A stretch of 48,696 bases of DNA from Parageobacillus caldoxylosilyticus NBRC 107762 (GCF_000632715.1 NZ_BAWO01000012.1:1-48696); one strand, 5' to 3'. Positions 29,447 through 40,945 are shown, numbered from the stretch's first letter. Notes: a model not told the origin generated them from the letters alone. Made by a program: numbers and translations.

Positions 29447-30382
29447 ATGCAACCATCATTACAAACAGATCGCTATTCATCGATCCACCGCCGCCGCGAT
29501 TGGCGAGTTTGGTGGAGGCTTACCCGTCCACATACATTGACTGCTGCATTTGTGCCTGTTTGTATCGGCACTGTATTAGCACTTCATGAAACAGCCATTC
29601 ACATCTCTTTATTTATCGCCATGCTTATCGCTTCTTTGTTGATTCAGGCAGCAACCAATATGTTCAATGAATATTATGACTACAAGCGCGGGCTCGACTC
29701 CCCGGAATCGGTAGGAATTGGCGGGGCGATTGTCCGTGAAGGAATACATCCAAAAACCGTTTTATATTTAGCCGTTGCTTTGTTTGCTGTTGCGACGCTG
29801 ATCGGTGCCTATATTTGCATGAATAGCAGCTGGTGGCTTGCATTGATCGGTTCCATCTGCATGGCAGCGGGATATTTCTATACAGGCGGCCCGGTGCCGA
29901 TTGCCTATACCCCGTTTGGCGAACTTGCAGCCGGATTTTTTATGGGACTGGTAATTATTTTAATTTCCTTTTTCATTCAAACGGGCGAAGTAACAAAAAC
30001 AGCAATTCTCATCGCAATTCCGATTGCCATTTTAGTTGGGGCGATTTTACTAGCCAATAATATCCGTGACCTTGATCGAGACAAAGAGAAAGGGAGAAAA
30101 ACGCTGGCGATTTTAGTCGGCCGGAACAATGCGATCCGCATTCTTGCCGGTATGTTTGCCGTTTCGTTTATTTGGATGACGGTGCTGGCTTTCTCTCATA
30201 TCGTTTCTTTCTGGACGATGCTTGTCTTTTTCAGCGTCCCGAAAGCGGTAGCAGCAGCGAAAGGGTTTATCGGCAAGACGAAACCAATTGAAATGATGCC
30301 AGCGATGAAAGCAACGGCACAAACAAATACACAATTCGGGTTTTTATTAGCTGTCGGCCTGCTGATCAGCCATTGGCTATAA
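29447..30382 (+). CDS. menA: 1,4-dihydroxy-2-naphthoate polyprenyltransferase MenA
   Basis: This 311-residue integral membrane UbiA-family enzyme attaches the polyprenyl tail to dihydroxynaphthoate. The first Asp-rich motif lies in NMFNEYYDYKRGLD (~82-95) and the second in NNIRDLDRDKEKGR (~204-217); about eight hydrophobic segments surround them. ATG 29447 has GAGGGG 7 nt upstream; a longer open frame upstream crosses the promoter. It acts after the menFDHBE products, with which it is divergent. Confidence 0.94.
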   Translation: MQPSLQTDRYSSIHRRRDWRVWWRLTRPHTLTAAFVPVCIGTVLALHETAIHISLFIAMLIASLLIQAATNMFNEYYDYKRGLDSPESVGIGGAIVREGIHPKTVLYLAVALFAVATLIGAYICMNSSWWLALIGSICMAAGYFYTGGPVPIAYTPFGELAAGFFMGLVIILISFFIQTGEVTKTAILIAIPIAILVGAILLANNIRDLDRDKEKGRKTLAILVGRNNAIRILAGMFAVSFIWMTVLAFSHIVSFWTMLVFFSVPKAVAAAKGFIGKTKPIEMMPAMKATAQTNTQFGFLLAVGLLISHWL

Positions 30383-30413
30383 CACGGTTGGAAATAAGCC
30401 GTGTTTTTTTTTT
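30380..30413 (+). terminator. menA terminator
   Basis: AACACGG and CCGTGTT form the stem, overlapping the menA stop codon, followed by about ten Ts. Confidence 0.92.
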
Positions 30414-30465
30414 ATTTTTGGTTCATACTACAAGGTAAACGGTTTATTTTAGGAAGGAGTTAATC

Positions 30466-31233
30466 ATGATGTTAACGAATGAACAACTAGCCGCCTTCCG
30501 CAAACAACTTCTTCAGGCAAAACAGGAAATTCAAGAACGACTGCAAAACAACGATCACTTTGGCAAGCTGCGGAGCCATGCGCATGATGCGGTCGGCGAA
30601 CTTGCAAGCTATGACAACCACCCTGCAGACGATGCAACCGAGCTGTATGAACGGGAAAAAGATATCGCACTGAATGAACATACGGAACGGGAATTAAAAG
30701 AGATTGAACATGCACTTGAGGCGATGGACAACGGCACATACGGCATCTGTGAAGTTTGCGGCAGACCGATTCCCTATGAGCGGCTGCAAGCTCTCCCAAC
30801 GACCACCTTTTGTAAAGAGCACAGCCCTGACCACACCGTTTCGCAAAAGCGGCCGCTGGAAGAAGGTGTGTTGATGCCCCCGTTTGGAAAGTTTGATTTG
30901 GATGACCGCGATGAATCGGTGGCATATGACGCAGAAGATGCCTGGCAGGAAGTCGCGCGCTACGGCTCCTCCGATACCCCTTCCGATTTAGGAAAAAATG
31001 TTGATTATTATGGTGAAGTGTATGCCGAATCAGAGGAAAATGTCGGATATGTCGAAGATTTGGAAAATTTCGCGGCAGTCGATTTACACGGAAAAAATGT
31101 GAAAGTATATCCAACAAGGGAACACGAACTGTTAGAAAACATTTTGGATGATGAAGGAATTATGTCGAATATCGGTGATTTGCCCGCCTATGAAAAAGAC
31201 CCATATACGGAAAAAGAAGACCATCGACGTTGA
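30466..31233 (+). CDS. yteA: DksA/TraR zinc-finger protein YteA
   Basis: In this 255-residue protein, an N-terminal coiled coil (~1-90) leads to a zinc finger with Cys in CEVCGRPIPYERL and FCKEHS (~95-123), the DksA/TraR arrangement. A family-specific acidic tail (TIGR02890, YteA) fills ~130-255. It probably acts in gene regulation, perhaps at RNA polymerase; the YteA subfamily is typical of spore formers. GGAAGGAG precedes ATG 30466. Confidence 0.85.
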   Translation: MMLTNEQLAAFRKQLLQAKQEIQERLQNNDHFGKLRSHAHDAVGELASYDNHPADDATELYEREKDIALNEHTERELKEIEHALEAMDNGTYGICEVCGRPIPYERLQALPTTTFCKEHSPDHTVSQKRPLEEGVLMPPFGKFDLDDRDESVAYDAEDAWQEVARYGSSDTPSDLGKNVDYYGEVYAESEENVGYVEDLENFAAVDLHGKNVKVYPTREHELLENILDDEGIMSNIGDLPAYEKDPYTEKEDHRR

Positions 31234-31245
31234 TGGTCTTTTTTT
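31217..31245 (+). terminator. yteA terminator
   Basis: AAGACCATC and GATGGTCTT pair around GACGTT, followed by Ts. The yteA stop codon is inside the hairpin. Confidence 0.9.
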
Positions 31246-31315
31246 GAAACAAAAAGAGGTTCCCGTCCGTATAAAGAATATATAGCATAGAAATGATGAG
31301 ATGGAGGAGAAAAAT

Positions 31316-32110
31316 ATGAACGCACATGAAATTGACTACAAATTATATGGCGATGACATGCAATTTGTAGAAATTGAACTAGATCCGCAGGAAAGCGTCA
31401 TCGCCGAAGCAGGCGGAATGATGATGATGGAAGACGGGATCACGATGGAAACCGTATTTGGAGACGGATCTCAGTCCGAAAAAGGATTTTTGAACAAATT
31501 GGTTGGTGCAGGGAAACGATTATTGACAGGAGAAAGTTTATTTATGACGGTGTTTACGAACAACAGCACCGGAAAACGCCGCATTTCGTTTGCCGCCCCA
31601 TACCCTGGAAAAATTATTCCAATGGACTTGAGCGAGCTTGGCGGCAAAGTGATTTGTCAAAAAGATGCCTTTCTTTGTGCAGCCAAAGGCGTTTCGGTCG
31701 GCATCGATTTTCAGCGCAAACTTGGCACCGGCTTTTTCGGTGGCGAAGGATTTATTATGCAAAAACTCGAAGGGGACGGACTCGCCTTTTTACATGCAGG
31801 CGGAACCATTTATAAGCGCGAGCTGCAGCCCGGCGAGAAATTGCGCATTGACACCGGCTGCCTTGTAGCGATGACAAAAGAAGTTGATTACGATATCGAA
31901 TATGTCGGCAAAATTAAAACCGCCTTTTTTGGCGGCGAAGGCTTGTTTTTCGCAACATTAACCGGACCGGGAACCGTCTGGGTGCAGTCGCTTCCGTTCA
32001 GCCGGCTTGCTGACCGAATTATCGCCGCCGCGCCAAGCACGGGGAGCCGTTCTGTTGGAGAAGGCAGCATCCTCGGAAGCATTGGCGACTGGTTGGATGG
32101 TGATGATTAA
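31316..32110 (+). CDS. AIM24/TIGR00266 family protein
   Basis: This 264-residue beta-rich protein has repeated glycine turns ([75 protein letters not shown]). It matches the AIM24 (DUF124, TIGR00266) family, whose double-psi-like barrel has no established bacterial function. No signal or membrane segment. GGAGGAG is 7 nt before ATG 31316. It has its own terminator. Confidence 0.82.
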   Translation: MNAHEIDYKLYGDDMQFVEIELDPQESVIAEAGGMMMMEDGITMETVFGDGSQSEKGFLNKLVGAGKRLLTGESLFMTVFTNNSTGKRRISFAAPYPGKIIPMDLSELGGKVICQKDAFLCAAKGVSVGIDFQRKLGTGFFGGEGFIMQKLEGDGLAFLHAGGTIYKRELQPGEKLRIDTGCLVAMTKEVDYDIEYVGKIKTAFFGGEGLFFATLTGPGTVWVQSLPFSRLADRIIAAAPSTGSRSVGEGSILGSIGDWLDGDD

Positions 32111-32144
32111 GAGAGAGGATGAAATTAAACATACTATAATGATT

Positions 32145-32187
32145 AGAGGATATTATGTTCAGTATGAGAACATATATCCTCTTTTTT
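32145..32187 (+). terminator. Terminator after the AIM24-family gene
   Basis: AGAGGATATTATGTTC and GAACATATATCCTCT form a long, nearly perfect stem, followed by six Ts. Confidence 0.85.
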
Positions 32188-32285
32188 CATACATAATACA
32201 TAATAGTTCCATTATTTAGATATTGAAATATTGTACAATTATAAGAATTTATAGTATTATTACCTAAAAAAGGGGTTAAAATATT

Positions 32286-32693
32286 ATGAATTTTCGCGAT
32301 TTCACATTGAATGATTTTGATTCAGTTATTCATTTATGGAGAAAAGCTGGATTAATTCTATCCCGTTCTGACACATTAGAAGGAATTAAGGAAAAATTGA
32401 AAAGAGACCCAGAATTGTTTTTTGTCGTAGAGGAAGATGGACGAATTATAGGTGCAGTAATGGGTTGTTACGATGGTAGAAGAGGATGGATAAATCATTT
32501 AGCTGTTGACCCAGAATATCAAGGGCGAAATATAGGTCGGGAAATCATGATGGAACTCGAAAAGCGGTTTAAAAAACTTGGGTGTGAGAAAGTAAATCTA
32601 TTGATTGAGAAGGATAATTGTAAAGTTCAAGGATTTTATGAAAAATTGGGTTTTAAAACGGATGAATTAATATTCATGGAAAAGTGGATTTAG
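32286..32693 (+). CDS. GNAT acetyltransferase
   Basis: This 135-residue protein shows the acetyl-CoA pyrophosphate loop YQGRNIGREIM (~79-89) after HLAVDPE, and the C-terminal NCKVQGFYEKLGFK of the GNAT fold. It resembles YpeA/RimI-type single-domain enzymes; substrate unknown. Third positions are clearly more A/T-rich than in neighbours (many AAA, GAA, ATA codons), hinting at a different history. A weak AAGGGG ribosome binding site precedes ATG 32286. Confidence 0.85.
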   Translation: MNFRDFTLNDFDSVIHLWRKAGLILSRSDTLEGIKEKLKRDPELFFVVEEDGRIIGAVMGCYDGRRGWINHLAVDPEYQGRNIGREIMMELEKRFKKLGCEKVNLLIEKDNCKVQGFYEKLGFKTDELIFMEKWI

Positions 32694-32816
32694 TTATCTA
32701 TTGTGAAAGTATGTTTATTCTGCTAATGGAGTTCTTATAGTTGAATAGTGCCATAATCTATGGTGCTATGAAGTGAGGAATAGATGGCTACGGGTGTGTT
32801 AGTTTAATAAAAGATA

Positions 32817-32868
32817 AAAGGAGAACACATATTATACATGACTAATATGGTTCTCCTTTATTTTTTAT
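32817..32868. terminator. Bidirectional terminator between the GNAT gene and glgP
   Basis: AAGGAGAAC (32818-32826) pairs with GTTCTCCTT (32850-32858), extended inward by ATATTA/TAATAT. Both strands continue into T-rich sequence. Confidence 0.8.
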
Positions 32869-32898
32869 TTAGGTCTTGATAACGAGGACCTCTCTTTT

Positions 32899-35298
32899 TT
32901 ATTTAACTGGATGAATGTCCCATATTTCATTCGCATACTCCTGAACGGTCCGGTCGCTTGCAAAATAACCGGAATGGGCGATATTGATCGCGCTCATTTT
33001 CAGCCACCGTTCCCGCTCTTGATACACTTGTTCTACTTTTTCCTGCGCCTCGACATAAGCGGCGAAATCGCGCAAAACAAAATATTCATCGTTCTGTGCT
33101 AAAAGCGAATCGTAAATCGGCTCGAAATGGTCGTGGGCATCTGGGAAAAACCCGTTGATAAGCTGATCGACAACTTGTTTAATCCGCTTGTCATGATGGT
33201 AATATTCATGGGAGCGATAACCCCCGTTTTCATAGTAGCTTAGCACTTCATCCGCCGTAAGCCCAAACAGAAACATGTTTTCTTCTCCAACCGCTTCCAA
33301 AATCTCGACGTTGGCGCCGTCTAGCGTGCCAAGCGTAATCGCTCCATTCATCATAAACTTCATATTGCCAGTGCCGGACGCTTCTTTGCTGGCCGTGGAA
33401 ATTTGCTCGCTTACATCCGCGGCAGGAAAAATTTCTTCCGCTAGCGAAACACGATAGTTTTCCAAAAAAATAACTTTCAGCTGTTCGTTTGTCTGTTTGT
33501 CCTTATTGACTTTTTCGGCGATAGAATGGATCAGCTTAATAATGCGCTTCGCATAATAATATCCCGGCGAAGCTTTGGCGCCGAAAATAAAAGTGCGCGG
33601 ATAAATGGAAAAGATTGCATCTTCTTTCAGCCGATTATACAAATACATAATGTGAAGAACATTTAACAACTGCCGCTTATAAGCATGAAGACGCTTCACT
33701 TGCACATCAAAAATCGATGATTCATTCACGACGATCCCCGTCTTTTCATAAATGAGCTTGGCTAATTTTGCTTTGCGCTGCTGTTTGACTTTCGCGAGCG
33801 CCTGCTGAAACACAGAATCGGAGGCGTACGGTTTTAACTCGATCAACGCCTGCGGCTCTTTTATCCATCGTCCGCCAATGGTATCGGTAATTAATGCAGA
33901 AAGCTCGGGATTAGCCTTTAACAGCCAGCGGCGATGGGTCACTCCGTTTGTCTTGTTATTAAATTTTTGCGGTTCGAATTCGTAAAACAGCCTCATTTCC
34001 CGTTTTTTTAAAATCTCGGTGTGCAGTTTGGCAACGCCGTTGACGCTATGGCTGCCGACAATCGCCAAATGCGCCATTTTAACAAGTCCGTGGGCGATGA
34101 TCGCCATTTCTTCAATTCGTTTCCAATCACCAGGATAATAATTCCAAAGGTCGCGGCAAAACCGTTCGTTAATCTCCTCGACAATCATGTAAATGCGCGG
34201 CAACAGCGGCTGAAAAATGTGAATCGGCCATTTCTCCAGCGCCTCGGATAGCGTCGTATGGTTTGTATACGAAATCGTGTTTGTTGTAATATGCCAAGCG
34301 TCTTCCCAGCTCATTCCTTCCTCATCTAATAAAATCCTCATCAACTCCGGAATTGCTAAGGCCGGATGCGTATCGTTGACATGAATGGCGACATATTTAT
34401 GCAGTTCATACAGATGCCCGTGCTGGCGGCGATGGGCGCGAACGATGCTTCCAATGCTGGCGGCGACGAGAAAATATTGTTGTTTTAGCCGCAAAATCTT
34501 CCCTTCTTCATGGGTATCATCGGGATACAAAAACTCAGAAATCGCCTCCGTTTCCCGTTTATATTGCATCACATCTTTATGGACCGGAAATGTTTTCGCC
34601 GGCTCCGCGCTCCAAAGCCGCAATGTATTGACCGTTTTTGTATGGTAACCGATGATTGGCATGTCATAAGGAACAGCCATAACCTTTTCGCTGTCGACAT
34701 GGCGGAACGTCAGCCTGCCGTTTTGCTGCGATATTTCCACTTTCCCCCAAAAGTTCACTTCTACTGCTAATTCTTCTTTGCGGATCTCCCATACATTGCC
34801 ATGGCGCAGCCATTGTTCTGGGAGTTCCACTTGATATCCGTCGACAATTTTTTGGTCAAACAATCCATGTTTATACCGAATCCCGCAGCCATGTCCAGGC
34901 AAATCGAGCGAAGCAAGCGAATCTAAAAAACAGGCGGCAAGGCGGCCGAGACCGCCATTGCCTAACCCCGCGTCCGCCTCGCATTCCTCGATATCCTCAA
35001 GGCAAATACCTAAATCGCGCAATCCTTCTTCGACGACATCGCGAATGCCGAGATTCAACAAGTTGCTGCCGAGAAGACGCCCTAATAAAAATTCAATCGA
35101 CAAATAATAGACTTGTTTCTGCTTGCGCGCCCGATTTTGCTCGTTCGTCTGAATCCAGTTTTTGCTGATATATTCGCGGACCATGTTCCCTAGCGTGTTG
35201 TATTGATCGCGCGGTGTCGACTCTTCAAACCGTTTGCCGCACAACGTCTCCAGCCGTTTTAAAAACGCTTTTTTAAACTCGTCTTTATTCGAGAACAT
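32899..35298 (-). CDS. glgP: Glycogen phosphorylase
   Basis: This 799-residue GT35 enzyme releases glucose-1-phosphate from glycogen. The pyridoxal-phosphate site with its lysine is EASGTGNMKFMMNGA (~640-655). Length is normal. AGGGGGT is 6 nt before the ATG, and the glgA stop is 4 bp upstream. It is the last gene of glgBCDAP, so breakdown is encoded with synthesis. Confidence 0.96.
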   Translation of the reverse strand: MFSNKDEFKKAFLKRLETLCGKRFEESTPRDQYNTLGNMVREYISKNWIQTNEQNRARKQKQVYYLSIEFLLGRLLGSNLLNLGIRDVVEEGLRDLGICLEDIEECEADAGLGNGGLGRLAACFLDSLASLDLPGHGCGIRYKHGLFDQKIVDGYQVELPEQWLRHGNVWEIRKEELAVEVNFWGKVEISQQNGRLTFRHVDSEKVMAVPYDMPIIGYHTKTVNTLRLWSAEPAKTFPVHKDVMQYKRETEAISEFLYPDDTHEEGKILRLKQQYFLVAASIGSIVRAHRRQHGHLYELHKYVAIHVNDTHPALAIPELMRILLDEEGMSWEDAWHITTNTISYTNHTTLSEALEKWPIHIFQPLLPRIYMIVEEINERFCRDLWNYYPGDWKRIEEMAIIAHGLVKMAHLAIVGSHSVNGVAKLHTEILKKREMRLFYEFEPQKFNNKTNGVTHRRWLLKANPELSALITDTIGGRWIKEPQALIELKPYASDSVFQQALAKVKQQRKAKLAKLIYEKTGIVVNESSIFDVQVKRLHAYKRQLLNVLHIMYLYNRLKEDAIFSIYPRTFIFGAKASPGYYYAKRIIKLIHSIAEKVNKDKQTNEQLKVIFLENYRVSLAEEIFPAADVSEQISTASKEASGTGNMKFMMNGAITLGTLDGANVEILEAVGEENMFLFGLTADEVLSYYENGGYRSHEYYHHDKRIKQVVDQLINGFFPDAHDHFEPIYDSLLAQNDEYFVLRDFAAYVEAQEKVEQVYQERERWLKMSAINIAHSGYFASDRTVQEYANEIWDIHPVK

Positions 35299-35302
35299 GG
35301 CG

Positions 35303-36739
35303 CTACCCCCTGTTTACTAAATCCATATATACTTCGTTGTACTTAGCCGCCGATTGAGCCCAGCTATAATCGCGGCTCATCGCCTCCTTCATCAGCTTTT
35401 CCCATATCGTCTTATCGTTATAAAACGAAAGCGCGCGGCGAATCGTATATAACATATCGTGGGCGTTAAAGTTCGTAAAACTAAATCCGTTTCCTTCTCC
35501 CGTAAACTCATTATACGATTGCACCGTATCGTTTAGTCCTCCTGTTTCCCGCACGATCGGGATCGTTCCATAGCGGAGCGCAATCATCTGGCTGAGACCG
35601 CACGGTTCGAACAGGGAAGGCATTAAAAACAGATCCGCCCCCGCGTAAATTTGATGAGCCAATGGTTCGTTGAACCCAATATATGCTTTTACTTTATCGG
35701 GATATGCGGCTGCCATCTGGGAGAAAAACTGTTCAAAATGCCAATCCCCTGTCCCAAGCAAAATAAATTGAACGTTCTCGGCCATTATTTCATGAAAAAC
35801 ACATTTGACTAAATCAAGTCCTTTTTGCGTTGCCAGTCTAGTGACCATGGCAATGATCGGGACGTCTTCCTGCACAGGCAAGCCAAAATATTGTTGAAGC
35901 GCATGTTTGTTGAATCGTTTTTTCGAAAGTGTCCGTGCGTCATATTTCATTGCAATAAAGGGGTCGGTTTGCGGGTTATATATGTCCTCATCAATACCGT
36001 TTAAAATCCCGATGAAATCACGCTGCCTCGCCCGCAGCAGCCCATCAAGCCGCTCCCCATAATATTCGGTCTGAATTTCTTCTTTATATGTAGGACTGAC
36101 CGTTGTAATGACATCAGCAGAAACAAGCGCTCCTTTCATAAAGCTGACATTCCCGTAAAATTCCAAGTGTTCTATTGTAAAATAACGGTCGCTTAAATTT
36201 AATAGATCTCCTAAAATTTCGCGTGGGAAAATGCCTTGAAACTGCAAATTATGAATCGTAAACACCGTGCGGATCGGCGCATAAAAAGAATCCTGCCGAT
36301 ATTCTTCCCGCAATAAAAACGGAATCATGCCTGTATGCCAGTCATGGCAATGAATAATGTCGGGACGGAACGGAATGACAGGGAGAGCGTCTAAAACCGC
36401 GCGGCAAAAATAAGAAAACCGTTCCCCATCATCATAATGGCCGTATAACTGATGGCGCTTAAAGTAGTATTCATTATCGATAAAATAGTAAACAACCCCT
36501 TGATGCTCCAGCATTTCGATTCCGCAATACTGCCGGCGCCACCCGACTCTGACGACAATCTCGGCAATTTTTTTCATCGCTTTTTTAAATTCCAGCGGAA
36601 TTGTTTCATATTTAGGCATGATGACGCCGACATCCGTCCCTAATTTCCGCAATTGTTTTGGCAGCGCTCCCGCGACATCCGCCAGACCTCCCGATTTGGC
36701 AAATGGGACGCATTCTGATACAACAAATAGCACCTTCAC
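35303..36739 (-). CDS. glgA: Glycogen synthase (ADP-glucose)
   Basis: This 478-residue GT5 glucosyltransferase extends glycogen using ADP-glucose. The N-terminal KSGGLADV (~15-22) binds the nucleotide sugar, and the C-terminal [20 protein letters not shown] (~370-390) holds the catalytic Glu. It starts at GTG overlapping the glgD stop by 4 nt, so translation is coupled. Confidence 0.96.
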   Translation of the reverse strand: MKVLFVVSECVPFAKSGGLADVAGALPKQLRKLGTDVGVIMPKYETIPLEFKKAMKKIAEIVVRVGWRRQYCGIEMLEHQGVVYYFIDNEYYFKRHQLYGHYDDGERFSYFCRAVLDALPVIPFRPDIIHCHDWHTGMIPFLLREEYRQDSFYAPIRTVFTIHNLQFQGIFPREILGDLLNLSDRYFTIEHLEFYGNVSFMKGALVSADVITTVSPTYKEEIQTEYYGERLDGLLRARQRDFIGILNGIDEDIYNPQTDPFIAMKYDARTLSKKRFNKHALQQYFGLPVQEDVPIIAMVTRLATQKGLDLVKCVFHEIMAENVQFILLGTGDWHFEQFFSQMAAAYPDKVKAYIGFNEPLAHQIYAGADLFLMPSLFEPCGLSQMIALRYGTIPIVRETGGLNDTVQSYNEFTGEGNGFSFTNFNAHDMLYTIRRALSFYNDKTIWEKLMKEAMSRDYSWAQSAAKYNEVYMDLVNRG

Positions 36740-37767
36740 TGATTCATCAACTCTCCTTGTACGGTTCCTTTGCGAATCACAAACGGATGCCGCTCTGTTC
36801 CTCGTAAAGAAACTCCGTTTTCAATTTTTGCATCTTTATCCACAATGACCGAATCAAGATAGCACTGTTCGCCAATTTGACTTTTTTGCATAATGATGCT
36901 GTTTTTGATCACTGCTCCCTTTCCAATTTTAACAGAACGGAAAATAATGCTGTTTTCTATATGTCCTTCAACAATGCAGCCGTTGGCAATCATCGAATTT
37001 TTTACAACCGCTTTTTCCGTATATTTCGTCGGCGGCTCATCCTTTACTTTTGTGTAAACCGGGCGCGACTTCATAAATAATTGCTGCCAAATATCTCTAT
37101 TTAGCAATTCCATGCTATGCCGAAAATAACTTTCGATCGAATCAATGACAGCTGCATATCCATCATATTCATAGTCACAAATTTTCAAGGAATGACGATG
37201 ATCTTGGACAACATCAACAATACTGTAATAGCCGGTTTGTCGGTGATTAGCGATTAAATCGAGCAACAATGACGTTTCTAGCACAAACATTTCAAGCGAA
37301 CGCCCTTGATGGCGAACTTCGGTAATATCGCATTCGTTCGCAATATGGCGCTCTAACACCGCTTCATAATCGATATTGCAAATCGTATAGCTATTACAAA
37401 TAACGGCATATTTTTGTTTGCTGCGCAAAAAATAGTCAATATGTTGTTCAAAATGCGCAAATGCGCCAACGTGAGGCTTTGGAATCGATAAATCCGGAGA
37501 TGGGAAGAAAAATAATCCGTCACGTTTGCGGTTTAAATCCCAGTTTTTCCCCGAACCTAGATGATCCATTAACGAACGGTATTGATATTTTGGAAAAATG
37601 GCCACACTCTCGATCCCGGAGTTCACCATGCTCGACAATACAAAATCTATCAATCGGTACCTCCCCGCAAACGGCACTGCCGCAACAGAACGATGCAACG
37701 TTAACGGCTGAAGCGGTTCGATATACATCGTTGCATCAATAACTCCTAGCATCCATTTATTACTCAT
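36736..37767 (-). CDS. glgD: ADP-glucose pyrophosphorylase subunit GlgD
   Basis: This 343-residue protein is homologous to GlgC but diverged in the catalytic part: the GGxGxRL loop is replaced by [15 protein letters not shown] context without the glycine-rich motif. It keeps a C-terminal beta helix ([21 protein letters not shown]). In Firmicutes GlgD pairs with GlgC and raises its activity. It lies 6 bp after glgC and overlaps glgA. Confidence 0.94.
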   Translation of the reverse strand: MSNKWMLGVIDATMYIEPLQPLTLHRSVAAVPFAGRYRLIDFVLSSMVNSGIESVAIFPKYQYRSLMDHLGSGKNWDLNRKRDGLFFFPSPDLSIPKPHVGAFAHFEQHIDYFLRSKQKYAVICNSYTICNIDYEAVLERHIANECDITEVRHQGRSLEMFVLETSLLLDLIANHRQTGYYSIVDVVQDHRHSLKICDYEYDGYAAVIDSIESYFRHSMELLNRDIWQQLFMKSRPVYTKVKDEPPTKYTEKAVVKNSMIANGCIVEGHIENSIIFRSVKIGKGAVIKNSIIMQKSQIGEQCYLDSVIVDKDAKIENGVSLRGTERHPFVIRKGTVQGELMNQ

Positions 37768-37773
37768 TGCTGC

Positions 37774-38925
37774 TCATCCTTTCCAACTATCTTCTCTGCT
37801 CTGCTCCTGCAGCCATTCTTTTGTGACAAGAAGAACATCATCAGAGCGAATCACTGCATATGGCGGAATTTCGATATTCGGCGGCACGATCGCCCGTTCG
37901 ATATATACCCCTTCGCCAATCACTGCATCCGGCATAATGACGCAATCTTTCACCACCGCTCCCTTGCAAATATGAACACCTTGAAACAATACGGAGTGCT
38001 CGACATTCCCTTCTACCACACATCCCTCATTCACAAGCGAATGAATGACGATAGCTTCATCGGAAATGTATTGTGGCGGCTGATTCGGATTGACAGAATA
38101 AATCCGCCATGAGCGATCAAATAAATTTAATTGATTTCCCTCGTCCAACAAATCCATATTCGCTTCCCATAAGCTTTTCACTGTGCCGACATCTTTCCAG
38201 TAGCCTTTAAACGGATAAGCAACGAGCCGCTTTTTCTCGCGGAGCAGCAACGGAATCACATCTTTGCCGAAATCATGGCTCGAATGCGGATCGGCGTTGT
38301 CAATTTGCAAATATTCCTTTAAAATCGGCCAATTAAAAATATAAATTCCCATCGAAGCGAGGTTGTTTTTTGGATTCGCTGGCTTTTCCTCAAATTCGAT
38401 AATTTCCATTTGTTCGTTTGTATTCATAATGCCAAACCGGCTTGCTTCCGACCACGGTACTTCGATGACGGAAATGGTTACATCCGCTTGTTTCGCAATA
38501 TGATAGTCCAGCATTTTGCGATAATTCATTTTATAAATATGGTCGCCTGATAACACTAGCACGTAATCAGGATCATATTGTTCAATATAATTGATATTTT
38601 GATAGATCGCATTTGCCGTTCCCTCATACCACTTCACACCGGATGATACCGAGTACGGTGGAAGAACGGTAACGCCGCCATTTCTCCGGTCCAAATCCCA
38701 AGCGCTGCCGATGCCGATATAAGAGTGGAGAAGAAGCGGCTGGTACTGTGTTAACACTCCGACCGTATCAATGCCTGAATTGGTACAGTTGCTCAAGGTA
38801 AAATCAATAATCCGATATTTGCCGCCAAACGGAACGGCTGGTTTCGCAATGTTTTTCGTCAAAGAACATAAACGGCTACCTTGCCCTCCGGCCAATAACA
38901 TGGCGATGCATTTTTTCTTCCTCAT
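37774..38925 (-). CDS. glgC: Glucose-1-phosphate adenylyltransferase (catalytic)
   Basis: This 383-residue enzyme makes ADP-glucose, the committed step of glycogen synthesis. The nucleotide-binding [12 protein letters not shown] (~8-19), the metal site [11 protein letters not shown] (~122-132) and FEEKP (~177) are intact, followed by a beta-helix domain. The start ATG (38925, with GAGGGGAG upstream) lies inside the glgB end, overlapping by 50 nt. Confidence 0.96.
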   Translation of the reverse strand: MRKKKCIAMLLAGGQGSRLCSLTKNIAKPAVPFGGKYRIIDFTLSNCTNSGIDTVGVLTQYQPLLLHSYIGIGSAWDLDRRNGGVTVLPPYSVSSGVKWYEGTANAIYQNINYIEQYDPDYVLVLSGDHIYKMNYRKMLDYHIAKQADVTISVIEVPWSEASRFGIMNTNEQMEIIEFEEKPANPKNNLASMGIYIFNWPILKEYLQIDNADPHSSHDFGKDVIPLLLREKKRLVAYPFKGYWKDVGTVKSLWEANMDLLDEGNQLNLFDRSWRIYSVNPNQPPQYISDEAIVIHSLVNEGCVVEGNVEHSVLFQGVHICKGAVVKDCVIMPDAVIGEGVYIERAIVPPNIEIPPYAVIRSDDVLLVTKEWLQEQSREDSWKG

Positions 38926-40807
38926 TCTTTTTTCTCTCCCCTCGTTTTTTCACTGGTCGTAAAATAGAAATGCCAAACGGCGGAATCGTCATCCGAACGT
39001 GATACGGTTTTCCATGAAACGGCTCGTTGATCGCTGCAACCCGTTTTGTATTGACGTTTCCCCATCCCCCAAACTCGGCGGCATCGCTGTTGAGAATTTC
39101 CCGATATGTCGTAAACAGCGGGACACCAACTTTATAATTGTGATACGTTTTGTTTGTGAAATTGCAAACAATAACAAGCAAATCATTTTCTTTTTTTCCG
39201 CGGCGAATGAAAGAAAAAACGCTCTGTTCGGCATTATGCACATCAATCCACTCGAATCCTTCTGGAGAATGATCTAGTTCATAGAGAGGACTATAACGCT
39301 TATAGCATTTTAATAATTGCTTCATATAATGATTCATATTGTGGTGCATGTCAAAATCAAAAAGCATCCAATCAAGCTGTTCCAGGTCTTTCCATTCATC
39401 GAATTGCGCGAATTCCCCTCCCATAAACAGCAGCTTCTTGCCGGGGTGCGCCAACAAATACCCATACAATAACCGCAGCTGCGCAAACTTTTCCTCATAG
39501 GATCCGGGCATTTTATTTAATAGCGACTTCTTGCCGTGCACCACTTCATCGTGAGAAAAAGGCAAAATGAAATTTTCCGAATACGCGTACAAGAGGGAAA
39601 ACGTTACTTTATGGTGCACATATTTGCGCTGTTCCGGCGGAGTTTCCATATACGTCAAAATGTCGTTCATCCAGCCCATGTTCCATTTATAGTTGAACCC
39701 TAATCCACCGTCATACGTCGGCGCCGTCACGCGCGGCCAGTCTGTTGAATCTTCGGCAATCATTAATATGTTCGGATCATAGGCGAACACCGTTTCGTTT
39801 AATTTTTGAAAAAACTCGACTGCATACGTATTTTTGTACGGCACGTCACTGTTTGGCCAATATAACATATTGGCGACGGCATCTACGCGAAATCCGTCCA
39901 CATGGAAATATTCCATCCAAAATAACGCATTGGAAATCAAAAAGCTGCGTACTTCCGGCCTGCCAAGGTCAAAGTTTGCCGTTCCCCATATGTAGTTTTC
40001 TCGATCCTGTATGTTGGCATATTCATAGGTAGGAGCGCCGTCAAACATATATAGACCGTGGGCATCTTTGCAAAAATGCCCCGGAACCCAATCAAGAATG
40101 ACACCGATCCCCGCTTGATGACAGCGGTCGATAAAGTGCATCAAATCGTGCGGTGTCCCGTAGCGGCTCGTCGCGGAGTAATATCCCGTTCCTTGGTATC
40201 CCCAAGATCGGTCGAGCGGATGCTCGACAAGCGGGAGCAACTCAATATGAGTAAACCCGTGTTCCAACACATACGGAATTAACTCATCTGCCATCTCTTG
40301 ATATGTATAAAAACTGCCGTCCGCTTTCTTTTTCCACGAACCAAAGTGGAGCTCATAAATGAACAAGGGATTTTCATAAATCCGCTTCCGCTGCTTCTTC
40401 CGCTTCCAGGCCTGATCTTTCCATCGATATCCTTTCATATTGTAGACAATGGAGGCAGTATGAGGACGCAACTCGGAGTAAAATGCATAAGGGTCGGATT
40501 TTAACAAAACATTTCCATCCTTCGTAATAATCTCATATTTATATAAATGCCCTTCTAAATTTTCCGGAATAAAAATCGTCCATACGCCTTGATCGCTGAC
40601 TTTGATAAGATGAAAATTAGTTCCGTTCCATTCGTTAAAACTGCCGACTAATCGCACTTCGCGTGCATGCGGAGCCCATACGCAAAAACGCGTTCCAACC
40701 ATTCCATCCTGTTTAATGACATGAGCGCCAAACAGTTCATAGCTTTTATACAAGCTGCCTTCATGAAACAAGTAAATTTCGAAATCAGTAGGGCTGACGG
40801 CAATCAA
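38876..40807 (-). CDS. glgB: 1,4-alpha-glucan branching enzyme
   Basis: This 643-residue GH13 enzyme creates alpha-1,6 branches. An N-terminal CBM48 (~20-110) precedes the barrel; the nucleophile Asp is in [11 protein letters not shown] (~310), the acid Glu in [10 protein letters not shown] (~352) and the transition-state Asp in FSHDEVVHG (~420). The TTG start at 40807 gives the family N-terminus ([14 protein letters not shown]). First gene of the operon. In B. subtilis the glg operon depends on sigma-E; CATACTGT at about -10 spacing upstream is suggestive but the matching -35 is poor. Confidence 0.94.
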   Translation of the reverse strand: MIAVSPTDFEIYLFHEGSLYKSYELFGAHVIKQDGMVGTRFCVWAPHAREVRLVGSFNEWNGTNFHLIKVSDQGVWTIFIPENLEGHLYKYEIITKDGNVLLKSDPYAFYSELRPHTASIVYNMKGYRWKDQAWKRKKQRKRIYENPLFIYELHFGSWKKKADGSFYTYQEMADELIPYVLEHGFTHIELLPLVEHPLDRSWGYQGTGYYSATSRYGTPHDLMHFIDRCHQAGIGVILDWVPGHFCKDAHGLYMFDGAPTYEYANIQDRENYIWGTANFDLGRPEVRSFLISNALFWMEYFHVDGFRVDAVANMLYWPNSDVPYKNTYAVEFFQKLNETVFAYDPNILMIAEDSTDWPRVTAPTYDGGLGFNYKWNMGWMNDILTYMETPPEQRKYVHHKVTFSLLYAYSENFILPFSHDEVVHGKKSLLNKMPGSYEEKFAQLRLLYGYLLAHPGKKLLFMGGEFAQFDEWKDLEQLDWMLFDFDMHHNMNHYMKQLLKCYKRYSPLYELDHSPEGFEWIDVHNAEQSVFSFIRRGKKENDLLVIVCNFTNKTYHNYKVGVPLFTTYREILNSDAAEFGGWGNVNTKRVAAINEPFHGKPYHVRMTIPPFGISILRPVKKRGERKKNEEEKMHRHVIGRRAR

Positions 40808-40868
40808 TTAGTATCGCATCCTTTCCTAAAGATTCTTACAGTATGTTACTTATATTCTATAAACATAG

Positions 40869-40894
40869 ATAAATTCCTTGATAAGGAATTTTAT
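40869..40894. repeat. Inverted repeat upstream of glgB
   Basis: AAATTCCTT (40871-40879) and AAGGAATTT (40883-40891) form a perfect 9-3-9 palindrome in the glgB/czcD intergenic region, extended by ATA/TAT with one unpaired base. It could be an operator. Confidence 0.5.
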
Positions 40895-40945
40895 ATTTTT
40901 TGACAATATTCAACATTTGCTATTTTCCCTTCGACAAAAATTTTT

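Noticed and set aside
30464-31117. 217-residue minus-strand frame
   Set aside because: It is the shadow of yteA on the other strand; the His/Arg-rich composition is typical of an antisense frame.
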